Assembly: GCA_026647295.1 (NCBI GenBank)
Contig: JAPKHB010000009.1
Coordinates: 1-26,816 of the forward strand
DNA: 26,816 nt
Origin: Planctomycetota bacterium
GTDB taxonomy: Bacteria > Planctomycetota > PLA2 > JAEUHO01
Direction: 5' to 3'
In this document: piece by piece, positions 8,509-15,916 of the stretch
Layout: each line of letters starts with the position of its first letter
Numbering within the stretch: the first letter of the stretch is position 1
Made by a program: the position numbers and the translations under genes
The notes under the pieces: generated by a model
What the model was told of the DNA's origin: nothing
Databases searched by the model: none
What the model saw: the letters and a program-made list of their open reading frames with translations, nothing else

Positions 8509-8525
8509 CCCCAAGGGGTCGGGCC
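8501..8525. terminator. Bidirectional terminator-like hairpin between convergent genes
   Basis: GGCCC (8501-8505) plus GACCCC (8507-8512) pairs with GGGGTC (8515-8520) plus GGGCC (8521-8525), with one bulged T and a minimal loop. It spans the TGA of the plus-strand gene and abuts the TAG of the minus-strand lipoprotein gene. No U-tract follows on either strand, so termination is inferred from position and stability only. Confidence 0.45.
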
Positions 8526-8770
8526 TATTCCGTCGGCGGGAGGAAGGCGCCGGAGGCGACGGGCTGCGCGGTGCCGGCCCCGGCCCAGCCCGCGTCGTAG
8601 ATCGGCTCGACCGCCACCACGGGCCCGGACGCGACCGGGGGCCGCGTGGCCGCGGCGACCCGCCCGAAGGCCCGGCTGGCGCCGGACGCCACACCGCTTG
8701 AGACGCTACGCACCTGGGCGCAGGCCGGAAGCAGCCCACCGAGCGCCACGAGGAGGAGGGCAAGACGCAT
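8525..8770 (-). CDS. Small lipoprotein
   Basis: This encodes 81 residues from ATG (first base 8770), with GGGAG about 8 nt upstream. The N-terminus is a lipoprotein signal: a hydrophobic core LALLLVALGGLL followed by the lipobox LPAC, giving a mature protein that begins with Cys16. The remainder is short, Ala/Val/Gly-rich and probably unstructured (VASGASRAFGRVAAATRPP; IYDAGWAGAGTAQ). I recognise no family. It probably sits on the periplasmic face of a membrane. The gene is convergent with the SRPBCC-like gene. Confidence 0.7.
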   Translation of the reverse strand: MRLALLLVALGGLLPACAQVRSVSSGVASGASRAFGRVAAATRPPVASGPVVAVEPIYDAGWAGAGTAQPVASGAFLPPTE

Positions 8771-8896
8771 GCGAGGACTCCCGGGGTTCCACCCTCGGGA
8801 ATCGGTCGCGATACCGAGCGCCTGAAGCGCCCGCTGGCGCGCGCCGCCCGCCAGGGCCGGACGGAGCGTAGGGCCCGGGAGATCCCTCGGCCGGGG

Positions 8897-9682
8897 CTAC
8901 GAGGCCGTCACCTTGGGCGTGAGCGCCCAGAGCGCGGCTTCCTGCTCGTCCAGCGCCTTCATCTTGGCCTCGAGCTCCTCGCGCTCCTTGGCGAGTTCCT
9001 TGAGCTCCTTGTCGGCCTTGGCGCCGTCCTCGGCGGCCAGGCGCGCGCGCTTCTCTTCCATCACCTTCTGGGCGTTGGCGAGTTGGTCCTGCTCGGTGAG
9101 GAGCTTGAGGTGCGCCTTGACGACCTTGTCGAGGTTTTCCTTCCAGAACGCGGAGGCGGTCTTCTTCATCGCGTCGTACAGCGCGCTGGTCTTGAGCTTG
9201 CCCTTCTCGAGCACGGTCACCTTCAGGTCGCCGGGGTTGACCAGCAGCATGCGCGGAACCTCGCGCCCCTTGCCCTCCAGGGCGGGATCGGCGGCGGCGT
9301 GGTCGGGGTGCATCTTGAGGGTGCGGAAGGCCTTCATGCCCAGCGCGACCTTCTCGTCCTTGAGCACCACGTTCTCGAGCTTGTCGAAGCCCTCGCAGCC
9401 CGTCGCCTCGTCGCAGACGTAGATCAGGATCGGGCGGTCGGTCCACACCAGGGCCGAGGCCGGGGCCTCGGCCGCGGCGTCGGCCTCCGCGGCGTCCCCG
9501 GTGACCACGGGCTTGGCGGACTGGTTCGAGATGCGCTCGACGCGCGCCCAGGAGATGCCGAGCTCCGCCAGACTGGCGGAGGAACGACCATTGCATCACC
9601 CCGCTTCGACGGAGCCGGCGAGCAGCGCGCCGGAAACGAGGCAACCGATCAGGCCAAGGGCAATGGAGAGCGTCGTGCGCAT
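8897..9682 (-). CDS. Exported thioredoxin-like protein with coiled-coil tail and an in-frame UGA: candidate selenoprotein
   Basis: ATG (first base 9682) has a strong GAGGAG ribosome site 6 nt upstream and encodes a textbook signal peptide (MRTTLSIALGLIGCLVSG, then ALLAGSVEAG). Codon 29 is TGA (9598-9596). The same frame then continues with high-GC3 codons to the TAG at 8897-8899, 261 residues in all. After the UGA come Cys30, then LAELGISWARVERIS and a thioredoxin-like core (RPILIYVCDEATGCEGF, with Cys-x5-Cys; REVPRMLLV with the expected cis-Pro position). A long charged coiled coil follows (about the last 80 residues). An 8-bp hairpin begins 14 nt after the UGA (see separate entry). If UGA is read as selenocysteine, the mature N-terminus would carry a Sec-Cys pair. 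The alternative is a nonsense mutation, with the 203-residue part from GTG 9508 made as a cytosolic remnant. No Sec machinery is in the window. Confidence 0.6.
9563..9581 (-). promoter_or_regulatory. Bacterial SECIS-like hairpin downstream of the in-frame UGA
   Basis: On the minus strand, CTCCGCCA pairs perfectly with TGGCGGAG around a GTC apex (or a five-base AGUCU loop if the last A-U pair opens). Counting the U of UGA (9598) as 1, the stem is bases 18-25/29-36 and the loop G and U are bases 26 and 27. Known bacterial SECIS elements place a G-containing small apical loop about 16-37 nt after UGA; the E. coli fdhF loop is AGGUCU. A weaker lower stem (bases 8-14 with 39-44) separated by a U-containing internal loop can also be drawn by hand. 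Four of the first eight codons after the UGA end in T, unlike the rest of the gene. Confidence 0.5.
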
Positions 9683-9699
9683 CGAGGGCTCCTCTTCGT

Positions 9700-9738
9700 G
9701 CGGGTATACCTGGGGGGGCACGCCGGGGGCGTACCCGC
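9700..9738. other. Hairpin in the divergent intergenic region (5' leader of the minus-strand gene)
   Basis: GCGGGTA (9700-9706) pairs with TACCCGC (9732-9738), enclosing a G-rich interior with a further GCC/GGC pairing. On the minus strand it lies in the leader of the candidate selenoprotein gene, about 18 nt from its start codon. On the plus strand it is upstream of the terminator at 9772. Its function is unknown. Confidence 0.4.
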
Positions 9739-9771
9739 AACCTCCTGGAAACAAGATAGCCTCCGGGGATC

Positions 9772-9800
9772 CCGGGCGCACCCCCGCGCCCGGTTTTTTT
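9772..9800 (+). terminator. Intrinsic terminator upstream of the GNAT gene (possible attenuator)
   Basis: CCGGGCGC (9772-9779) pairs with GCGCCCGG (9786-9793) around a six-base loop and is followed by seven T (9794-9800). This is a canonical Rho-independent terminator on the plus strand, and the only T-tract hairpin in the window. It ends 30 nt before the acetyltransferase start and no plus-strand gene precedes it, so it must terminate either a short leader or a small RNA. Alternative pairing of CCCGG (9789-9793) with CCGGG (9803-9807) would break it. A third hairpin, GGGACC/GGTCCC (9805-9818), touches the ribosome site. Confidence 0.75.
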
Positions 9801-9830
9801 GTCCGGGACCTTGGTCCCAGGAGTGCCTCC

Positions 9831-10508
9831 TTGCCGCCCCTCCCGCCCTGGAGCCCGCCCCGGCCCCTGCCGGGCCCGATCCGAACCCCGCGCACGGTGG
9901 TCCGGGCCTATCGGCCCGCGGATGCCCCGGCCCTCTACGAGGCCGTCAACGTGGACCGGCCGGCCCTGCTCCCCTGGCTGCCCTGGGCCCGGGGCGAGCA
10001 CCAGAACCTGGGCCAGACCGAGCGGACGCTCGAGCACTTCGCCCGCCAGTGGGCCGACCCAAGGCAGCCGGAGTTCCCCATGGGCATCTTCGACCCCACC
10101 GAGCGGGAGGTCCTGGGGGGTACGGGGCTGGTCCGGCTGCGCCCGGAATTGGGGGACGCGGAGGTGGGCTACTGGATCCGGGGTGACCGTCAGGGCGCGG
10201 GCCTGGCCACGGAGGCGGTGGGCGCCCTGATCGGAGCCGCGCTCTCCGTCTGGGGCCTTCGGCGGGTGTGGGTCGCCCTCGCCGCTGGCAACCAGGCGAG
10301 CGCCCGGGTGGCGGAGAAGCTCGGGCTGCGCCTGGAGCGGGTCGGCCGGAAGGACCGCTGGGTGGAGGACCGGGGCTGGGAGGACGGGCGCGAGTACGCA
10401 GTGCTCGCCGGCGAGTGGGACGCCGCCACCGGACGCGGCCCGGGGGGCGCGGGGGGGTGCAGGGGGGGTGTGCGCAGCACCCCCCCTGCCAAGACGAGGC
10501 ACGCGTGA
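9831..10508 (+). CDS. GNAT family N-acetyltransferase (RimJ/RimL type)
   Basis: This encodes 225 residues from TTG 9831, chosen because AGGAG (9819-9823) lies 7 nt upstream and the reading before it has no start or folded character. The protein transfers an acetyl group from acetyl-CoA to an amino group; RimJ/RimL relatives act on ribosomal-protein N-termini, small molecules or antibiotics. Visible signatures are the N-terminal TPRTVVRAYRPADAPALYEAV, the PWLPWA segment, the acetyl-CoA pyrophosphate-binding motif R-Q-G-A-G (Arg120-Gly124) with LATEA, and the RVWVALAAGNQASARVAEKLG helix pair near the C-terminus. The last ~16 codons and the stop come from the tandem-repeat element that follows (GGVRSTPPAKTRHA), so the C-terminal tail is probably not native. 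The substrate cannot be told. Confidence 0.85.
   Translation: MPPLPPWSPPRPLPGPIRTPRTVVRAYRPADAPALYEAVNVDRPALLPWLPWARGEHQNLGQTERTLEHFARQWADPRQPEFPMGIFDPTEREVLGGTGLVRLRPELGDAEVGYWIRGDRQGAGLATEAVGALIGAALSVWGLRRVWVALAAGNQASARVAEKLGLRLERVGRKDRWVEDRGWEDGREYAVLAGEWDAATGRGPGGAGGCRGGVRSTPPAKTRHA
10459..10489. repeat. Perfect 12-bp G-run/C-run hairpin at the left edge of the repeat block
   Basis: Bases 10459-10470 (GCA, seven G, TG) pair with 10478-10489 (CA, seven C, TGC) around a seven-base loop. There is no T-tract on either side, so I do not call it a terminator. It overlaps the last codons of the acetyltransferase and the start of the first 160-bp-period repeat copy. Confidence 0.6.
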
Positions 10509-10618
10509 GCGTGCCGGTCTTGCACCGTCCGCGCGGGAGCGCGGAGCAAGGGGCGCACGGCCCCGCGCGCGGAGTGGCGACGGACGACAGGAACGTCGCG
10601 CCCCTTGCGCCGGGGAGC
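10472..10618. repeat. Tandem repeat copy 1 (147 bp, period 160)
   Basis: This is nearly identical to 10632-10778, with only two differences (G10495 versus A10655, C10581 versus T10741). Each copy contains a long interrupted hairpin: CAAGAC and GGCACGC pair with GCGTGCC and GTCTTG (copy 1 at about 10490-10522). Further GC-rich dyads follow. The copies differ in frame by one base and encode nothing convincing. The acetyltransferase stop codon lies inside this copy. It looks like a REP/BIME-type palindromic element; that is inference. Confidence 0.8.
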
Positions 10619-10631
10619 TCCGGGCGCCCGC

Positions 10632-10778
10632 GCGCAGCACCCCCCCTGCCAAGACAAGGCACGCGTGAGCGTGCCGGTCTTGCACCGTCCGCGCGGGAGC
10701 GCGGAGCAAGGGGCGCACGGCCCCGCGCGCGGAGTGGCGATGGACGACAGGAACGTCGCGCCCCTTGCGCCGGGGAGC
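10632..10778. repeat. Tandem repeat copy 2 (147 bp, period 160)
   Basis: This is the second copy of the element at 10472-10618, separated from it by 13 bp. It carries the same interrupted hairpin (about 10650-10682) with one of the two differences falling in its internal loop, so pairing is preserved. To its right the block continues with two more perfect hairpins at 10865-10882 and 10894-10912. Confidence 0.8.
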
Positions 10779-11021
10779 GAAGCCGGGGAGGACGAGGCGT
10801 GGTAGGGGCCACGCGAGGACGGCGCGGCAAGGGGCCTCCTCTCGGGGCCTCGCCAATTCGGCCCCTCGCCGCCTGCGGCGAGCGTCGGCCATGGGCCCGC
10901 ATCCAGCGGGCCGCACCGCCGTACCTCCTACCCGTGAACGCCTACCCCCCGTTGCGCGGTTCGCGACCGGCCCCGGCCGCCGGTACCCTCCCGGGTTCCC
11001 CGCCCTGTCCTGGGAGGCCCG
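10779..11021. other. Non-coding, hairpin-rich spacer before the tricorn homologue
   Basis: I see no gene here. Two perfect hairpins are present: CTCGCCGC/GCGGCGAG (10865-10882, two-base loop) and GGCCCGC/GCGGGCC (10894-10912, five-base loop). The last ~100 nt should hold the promoter of the downstream protease gene, but no convincing -35/-10 pair is visible by eye. GGGAGG at 11012-11017 is its ribosome site. Confidence 0.5.
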
Positions 11022-14000
11022 ATGGCCCGCGTGCGCACCGCCCTTCTTCCCCTCGTCGCCCTGTTCCTCTGCCTTGGTGGGCCCCGGCCCGGGCACGCCG
11101 AAGAGCCCGAGATCGAGGAGACGCTGCTGCTCCAGCAGCCGGCCATCGGCCCGGGCGAGGTCGTCTTCGTCCACGCGCAGGACCTGTGGGTGGCCTCGCG
11201 CAGCGGGGGTCTGGCCCGGCGCCTGACCAGCCACGTGGGTGCGGAGGGGGGCCCGCGCCTCTCCCCCGACGGCCGCTGGGTGGCCTTCACGGGCGAGTAC
11301 GGCGGCAACGCCGACGTCTACGTGATCCCGACCGCGGGCGGGGAGCCCCGGCGGCTCACCTGGCACCCCGAGCCCGACGTCGCGCTGGGCTTCACGCCCG
11401 ACGGCGCGCACGTGCTGTTTCGCAGCGGGCGCGCCTCGGGCCCGCCGATCCAGCGCCTCTACCGCGTGCCCCGGGCCGGGGGGTTGCCCGAGCCGCTGCC
11501 CGTCCCGCGCGTGGCCCACGCGGCGCTCAACGCCGCCGGCACGCACCTGGCCTACACGCCGTACTTCGACGCCTTTCGGACCTGGAAGCGCTACCGCGGC
11601 GGCCGCGTCGCCCGGATCTGGATCCTGGAACTCGAAACGCTCGAGGTGGAGGAGGTCCCGCACGCGGGGGCCAACGACTCCTTCCCGGCGTGGCTGGGCG
11701 ACACGCTGTACTTCGCCTCGGACCGCGGGGCGGCCCGGGGCCAGGGCCAGATGGACCTTTGGCGCTACCGGCCCGGGAGCGGCAACCCCGAGCGCGTCCT
11801 CACCTTCGAGGAGTTCGGCATCCGGACCCTGTCCAGCGGGGCGGGCGTACTGGCCTACGAGCGGGCCGGGGCGCTGTGGGTCTACGACCCGGCCACGCGG
11901 CGGGCCGAGCGGCTGCGCATCCGCGTGCCGGCGGATCCGGTCCACCGCATGGAGCGCTGGCAGTCCGTGCGCGGCTTCGTGCGCGACGCCGACCTCGCGC
12001 CCAACGGCAAGCGCGCCGTGTTCGAGGCCCGCGGCGAGATCGTGACCGTGCCGCGCGAGCACGGCCCGGCGCGCAACCTGACGGAGACGCCCGGCGCGCA
12101 TGACCGCTCGCCGGCCTGGAGCCCGGACGGGCGCGAGGTCGCCTGGTTCAGCGACGAGCCCACCGGCGCGGCGGACGGCGCGGCGCCGGCCCACGGCGAG
12201 TACCACCTCGTCGTGCGCGACCAGCTCGGCCGGGCCCCGCCCCGGCGCTTCTCGCTGGGCGGCGCGGGCTTCTACACCGACCTCTCGTGGAGCCCGGACG
12301 GCCGCCACCTGCTCTTTGGCGACAAGGCCAACCGCCTGGCCTTCCTCACGCTCGAGACCGGCACGGTCACGCCGGTGAGCCAGACGCAGGGCTCGCTCGG
12401 GCACTGGCGGCCCGGGGCCGTGTGGTCGCCCGACGCGCGGTGGATCGCCTTCGAGCAGCGCGACGAACAGACCGCCTACGACGGCATCGCGCTCTACGAG
12501 GTGGCCACCGGACAGGTGACCGTCGTGACGGACGGCTTTGGCAGCGCCGACTCGCCGGCCTTCTCGCGGGACGGCAAGCACCTCTTCTTCCGCGCCTCGG
12601 TGGACAGCGGCCCGGTGCGCTTTGGCCTGGACATGAGCGCCTCGGCCGCGCGGCGCCCGACCGGGAGCCTGTACGTCGTCGTGCTCTCCGCCGAGGGCGA
12701 GAACCCGCTCGGTCCCCGCAGCGACGAGGGGGTGAAGGAGCCCGGGCGCGAGGCCGAGAAGCCCGGCCGCCGCAAGGAAGCGGACGCCGGCGGACCGGAC
12801 GACCCGCCGGCGCCGGCGCCCAAGGAGGAGCCGCCCGGGCCCGGCGCGCCGGCCGGGCGCAAGCCCGCCGAGGACAAGCCGCCGGTGTGCCGCATCGACC
12901 CCGCCGGCATCGGCCAGCGCGTCCTGGCCCTTCCGCTGGCGCCGGGGGAGTACTCGGGCCTGGCGTGCTCCAAGGGCAAGTTGCTGTTCCTGGACGGCGC
13001 CCGCGGGCGCTCCGAGCTCCAGGCCTTTGACTTCGAGTCGCGCAAGGCCACGCGCCTAGTCGAAAAGGCCGACGGGTTCAAGGTCTCGGCCGACGGCCAG
13101 ACGCTGCTCGTGCGCAGCGGCTCGAACTTCAGCCTGATCGCGGAAAGCGGAAAGGACCGCAAGGACCTCGCGGTGGACGCGGTCAAGGTGCGGGTGGATC
13201 CGGCCCGGGAGTGGCCGCAGATCCTGCGCGAGGGCTGGCGCATCCAGCGCGACTACTTCTACGACCCCCGCCTGCACGAGGTCGACTGGCCGGCGATGTG
13301 GGCGCGCTGGAGCGCCTTCCTCCCGCACGTGGCGCACCGCCGCGACCTGGACCTCCTGATGGGCGAGATGCTGGGCGAACTGTGCTGCGGCCACGAGTAC
13401 GTGAGCCCCGGCGAGGAGCCCAAGGCGCCCGACGGCGTCGGGGTGGGCCTGCTCGGCGCCGACGTGGAGGTCGCCGAGGGGCGCTACCGCATCGCGCGCA
13501 TCTACCCGGGCCAGAACTGGAACCCCGGGCTGCGCTCGCCGCTCACCGAGCCGGGCGTGGGCGTGCGCGAGGGCGACTGGCTGCTGGCCGTCAACGGACG
13601 CCCCGTGCGCCCGCCGGAGAACCTCTACGCCGCCTTCGAGAACACCGCGGAGACGCCCACGGACCTGGAGGTCTCCTCGGCGCCCGACGCCGGCGCGCCG
13701 CGCACGGTGCGCGTGGTGCCGATCGCGAGCGAGAGCCGGCTGCGGCGCATGGCGTGGGTGGAGGCCAACCGCCGGCGCGTCGACGCGTTGAGCCAGGGCC
13801 GGCTCGCCTACGTCTACATGCCCGACACCGGGGGGGCGGGCATGGCCGCCTTCGACCGCGACTACTACAGCCAACTCGGCAAGCAGGGCATCGTGCTCGA
13901 CGAGCGCTACAACGGCGGCGGCAAGGTGGCCGACTACGTGGTGGGCGTGCTCGCCCGCGAGGTCCTGTGCTACTGGGGCAACCGCGAGGGCTGGCTCGGC

Positions 14001-14399
14001 CGCACGCCCTTTGGCACGCTGCCGGGCCCCAAGGTGATGGTGATCAACGAGCGCGCGGGCTCGGGCGGCGACGCGCTGCCCTGGATGTTCCGCCAGCTCG
14101 GCCTGGGGCCGCTGGTGGGAACGCGCACCTGGGGCGGGCTGGTGGGCATCTCCGGCTACCCTGTGCTGATGGACGGCGGACGCGTCACGGCCGCCAGCTT
14201 CGGAATCCTGGACCGCGACGGCCGCTGGATCGTCGAGAACGAGGGCGTGGCGCCGGACATCGAGGTGATCGAGTGGCCCAAGGAGATCGAAAGCGGACGG
14301 GACCCGCAGCTGGAGACGGCGGTGCGGACGGCGCTCGAACTCCTGGAGGCCAATCCCCCGCGGCGCCCGCCCGAGGTGAAGCCCCCCGGCCCGCGCTAG
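11022..14399 (+). CDS. Tricorn protease homologue (S41 family), exported
   Basis: This encodes 1125 residues from ATG 11022 with GGGAGG 4 nt upstream and a signal peptide (RTALLPLVALFLCLGG, then GHAEE). The domain order matches tricorn. Two WD-like beta-propellers come first, with repeats of the type RLSPDGRWVAFTGEYGG and SPAWSPDGREVAWFSDE, then a Pro/Glu/Lys-rich linker near residues 565-625. A helical cap (REGWRIQRDYFYDPRLHEVDW), a PDZ-like domain and an S41 core follow. Catalytic residues are seen as His791 (CCGHEYV), nucleophile Ser1014 (AGSGGDALPW) and Glu1074 (ENEGVAPDIEV). Their spacing (223 and 60) is close to tricorn's 219 and 58. The product should degrade peptides, here outside the cytoplasm because of the signal. 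The residue before the catalytic His is Gly rather than tricorn's Ser, which I believe is usual in bacterial homologues. Confidence 0.92.
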   Translation: MARVRTALLPLVALFLCLGGPRPGHAEEPEIEETLLLQQPAIGPGEVVFVHAQDLWVASRSGGLARRLTSHVGAEGGPRLSPDGRWVAFTGEYGGNADVYVIPTAGGEPRRLTWHPEPDVALGFTPDGAHVLFRSGRASGPPIQRLYRVPRAGGLPEPLPVPRVAHAALNAAGTHLAYTPYFDAFRTWKRYRGGRVARIWILELETLEVEEVPHAGANDSFPAWLGDTLYFASDRGAARGQGQMDLWRYRPGSGNPERVLTFEEFGIRTLSSGAGVLAYERAGALWVYDPATRRAERLRIRVPADPVHRMERWQSVRGFVRDADLAPNGKRAVFEARGEIVTVPREHGPARNLTETPGAHDRSPAWSPDGREVAWFSDEPTGAADGAAPAHGEYHLVVRDQLGRAPPRRFSLGGAGFYTDLSWSPDGRHLLFGDKANRLAFLTLETGTVTPVSQTQGSLGHWRPGAVWSPDARWIAFEQRDEQTAYDGIALYEVATGQVTVVTDGFGSADSPAFSRDGKHLFFRASVDSGPVRFGLDMSASAARRPTGSLYVVVLSAEGENPLGPRSDEGVKEPGREAEKPGRRKEADAGGPDDPPAPAPKEEPPGPGAPAGRKPAEDKPPVCRIDPAGIGQRVLALPLAPGEYSGLACSKGKLLFLDGARGRSELQAFDFESRKATRLVEKADGFKVSADGQTLLVRSGSNFSLIAESGKDRKDLAVDAVKVRVDPAREWPQILREGWRIQRDYFYDPRLHEVDWPAMWARWSAFLPHVAHRRDLDLLMGEMLGELCCGHEYVSPGEEPKAPDGVGVGLLGADVEVAEGRYRIARIYPGQNWNPGLRSPLTEPGVGVREGDWLLAVNGRPVRPPENLYAAFENTAETPTDLEVSSAPDAGAPRTVRVVPIASESRLRRMAWVEANRRRVDALSQGRLAYVYMPDTGGAGMAAFDRDYYSQLGKQGIVLDERYNGGGKVADYVVGVLAREVLCYWGNREGWLGRTPFGTLPGPKVMVINERAGSGGDALPWMFRQLGLGPLVGTRTWGGLVGISGYPVLMDGGRVTAASFGILDRDGRWIVENEGVAPDIEVIEWPKEIESGRDPQLETAVRTALELLEANPPRRPPEVKPPGPR

Positions 14400-14434
14400 G
14401 CCGCCGGCGCGCGGCCCCACCCCCCCCTCGGGCG

Positions 14435-15916
14435 CGCCGCGCGTGGCTCGCCGGGGCGCTCCTTTCGGGGCTGGGGCTCCTGGCGTGGGTCCTGTTCGGC
14501 CCGGCGCCCGGCCCCGGCGGGCCGGGGCCCCGCGACGGACCGCCGCTCACGGGCCCGGCGCTCCTTTCGATCGGCGGCGAGGTGCTGGGCGCGGGCGGGC
14601 GGCCCGTGGCCGGGGCCACCGTCTACGTCCTGCCCAAGCGCCTGCCGGGCGGGAGCCGCGAGGACTTCCCCCACCGCGTCACCGACGCCCAGGGCCGCTG
14701 GCAGCTGCGCGTGCGCCAGGTCCACGAGTGCTGGATCGGCGCCCAGGCCCACGCCCACAAGATCGCCTGGCTCGACGGCACGCAGGTGGACCCCAACGCC
14801 CGGATGGTGCACGTGCTCGAGCCGGCCCAACCCCGGCGCGTGACCGTGACCGATCCGCTGGGGCGGCCGCTTTCGGGCGTGGGCGTCGAGCTGATCCCCT
14901 GGCCGCTCGCCCAGCACCACGAACTGCCCGCGCCGGGCCGCCGCGAGCCCGGCTCCTGGGTCGTGACCGACGCGCGCGGCGAGGCGACCGTGTACCTCGC
15001 CACGCCGGGCCCGGCCCTGGTGCGGCCGGCCCCCGAGGGCCGCACGGCGGAGCCCGAGGTGGGCTGGCTCGCGCCCGAGGCCGACGCGCTCGCCTTCCGC
15101 GCCGACCTGGCCTGCACGCTCGCCCTGTGCCTGGAGGACGCCGAGCGCCTCGAGCCGCTAAGCGGCCTGGCGACGCTTTGGCTCAGGCCCCACGAGCCGG
15201 GGCGTCTCGCCCGCGCGGCGACGGTGAGCGTGAGCGCGGGCCTGGGCTGCGTGGAGCGCACGCTGCCGGCGGGGACCTACGACCTTCTGGCCGAGGTCGA
15301 GGGCCGTGAGCCCCTGCTCGTGGCGGGCCTGGACCTGGCCGCCCCGGGCAGCGTCCGCGAGGTGCGCGCCCTGGTGGCGCGCGCCCCGGAGCCCGGGCGC
15401 CTCCTCCTGGAACTCTCCGACGCCCCGGCCCGCGGCCTCTTCTTCTTCGCCCGCGCGCGCGGCGGCCCGCGCGCCCTCCTGGGCTGGCGCGCGGTGACCC
15501 CCGCGGATCCCGGCGCGGCGCCGCTTTCCTTCCGGCTCGCGCCCGGCCGCTACGACCTGCTCGCCGCGGCGCCGGCGCTCGGGCGCTGTGGGCTGCTGCA
15601 CGACGTGGCGGTCGAGGCCGGCCGGGCTACGCCGCACGCGCTCGCCCTGGCTCCGGGCGCGCGGGTCGAGGTGGCGACGCTGGCGGACGCCGTCCGGGCC
15701 CTGCGGCGCTTCGAGGTCGAGGCGGAGGGGCTCGGCCCGCTGCCCGCCTACGGCCTGGCGCCCGGGAGCCTTGCGCGCAAGGACGCCGAACTGGTGGACC
15801 TCGCCGCCGACGCCGGGGGCCGCGACGCGTGGCTCGGCCCGTTCCCCGCCGACCGCGTCCGCGTGCGCGCCGTGCGCTGGCACGGCCCCCCCGCCGACTT
15901 CGAGGTCGGCCGCTGA
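14435..15916 (+). CDS. Membrane-anchored protein with carboxypeptidase-regulatory-like domain; start unresolved
   Basis: Coding is clear to the TGA at 15914-15916. Just after the tricorn stop the frame gives a basic patch and a single hydrophobic anchor (RRAWLAGALLSGLGLLAWVL), then a Gly/Pro linker and a carboxypeptidase-regulatory-like sandwich (GGEVLGAGGRPVAGATVYVLP; VTDAQGRWQLRV). Further beta-rich segments follow (RRVTVTDPLGRPLSGVGVEL; LPAGTYDLLAEVEG; LAPGRYDLLAAAPALG). No ATG, GTG or TTG precedes the anchor within reach. The first in-frame one after it is GTG 14582, which would remove the anchor, and the nearest upstream is GTG 14273, deep inside the tricorn gene. The start given marks where folded coding sequence begins, not a start codon. 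Its last 53 bp, stop included, are the left part of a 61-bp direct repeat. Confidence 0.65.
   Translation, partial: RRAWLAGALLSGLGLLAWVLFGPAPGPGGPGPRDGPPLTGPALLSIGGEVLGAGGRPVAGATVYVLPKRLPGGSREDFPHRVTDAQGRWQLRVRQVHECWIGAQAHAHKIAWLDGTQVDPNARMVHVLEPAQPRRVTVTDPLGRPLSGVGVELIPWPLAQHHELPAPGRREPGSWVVTDARGEATVYLATPGPALVRPAPEGRTAEPEVGWLAPEADALAFRADLACTLALCLEDAERLEPLSGLATLWLRPHEPGRLARAATVSVSAGLGCVERTLPAGTYDLLAEVEGREPLLVAGLDLAAPGSVREVRALVARAPEPGRLLLELSDAPARGLFFFARARGGPRALLGWRAVTPADPGAAPLSFRLAPGRYDLLAAAPALGRCGLLHDVAVEAGRATPHALALAPGARVEVATLADAVRALRRFEVEAEGLGPLPAYGLAPGSLARKDAELVDLAADAGGRDAWLGPFPADRVRVRAVRWHGPPADFEVGR

Noticed and set aside
10459..10489. The 12-bp G-run/C-run hairpin as an intrinsic terminator for the acetyltransferase
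   Set aside because: It lies before the stop codon and has no T-tract after it.
10459..10778. The tandem repeat block as a CRISPR or a coding repeat
   Set aside because: There are only two long copies with no spacers of even length. The 160-bp period shifts the frame, so no protein repeat is encoded.
8706..12581. A minus-strand open frame of almost 3.9 kb
   Set aside because: It runs antisense through the tricorn propellers and the repeat block, in a different frame from the real minus-strand genes, with no domain signal.
14443..15309. GTG 14443 as start of a gene in a different frame
   Set aside because: That frame lacks the hydrophobic anchor and regulatory-like domain and is a shadow of the real gene.
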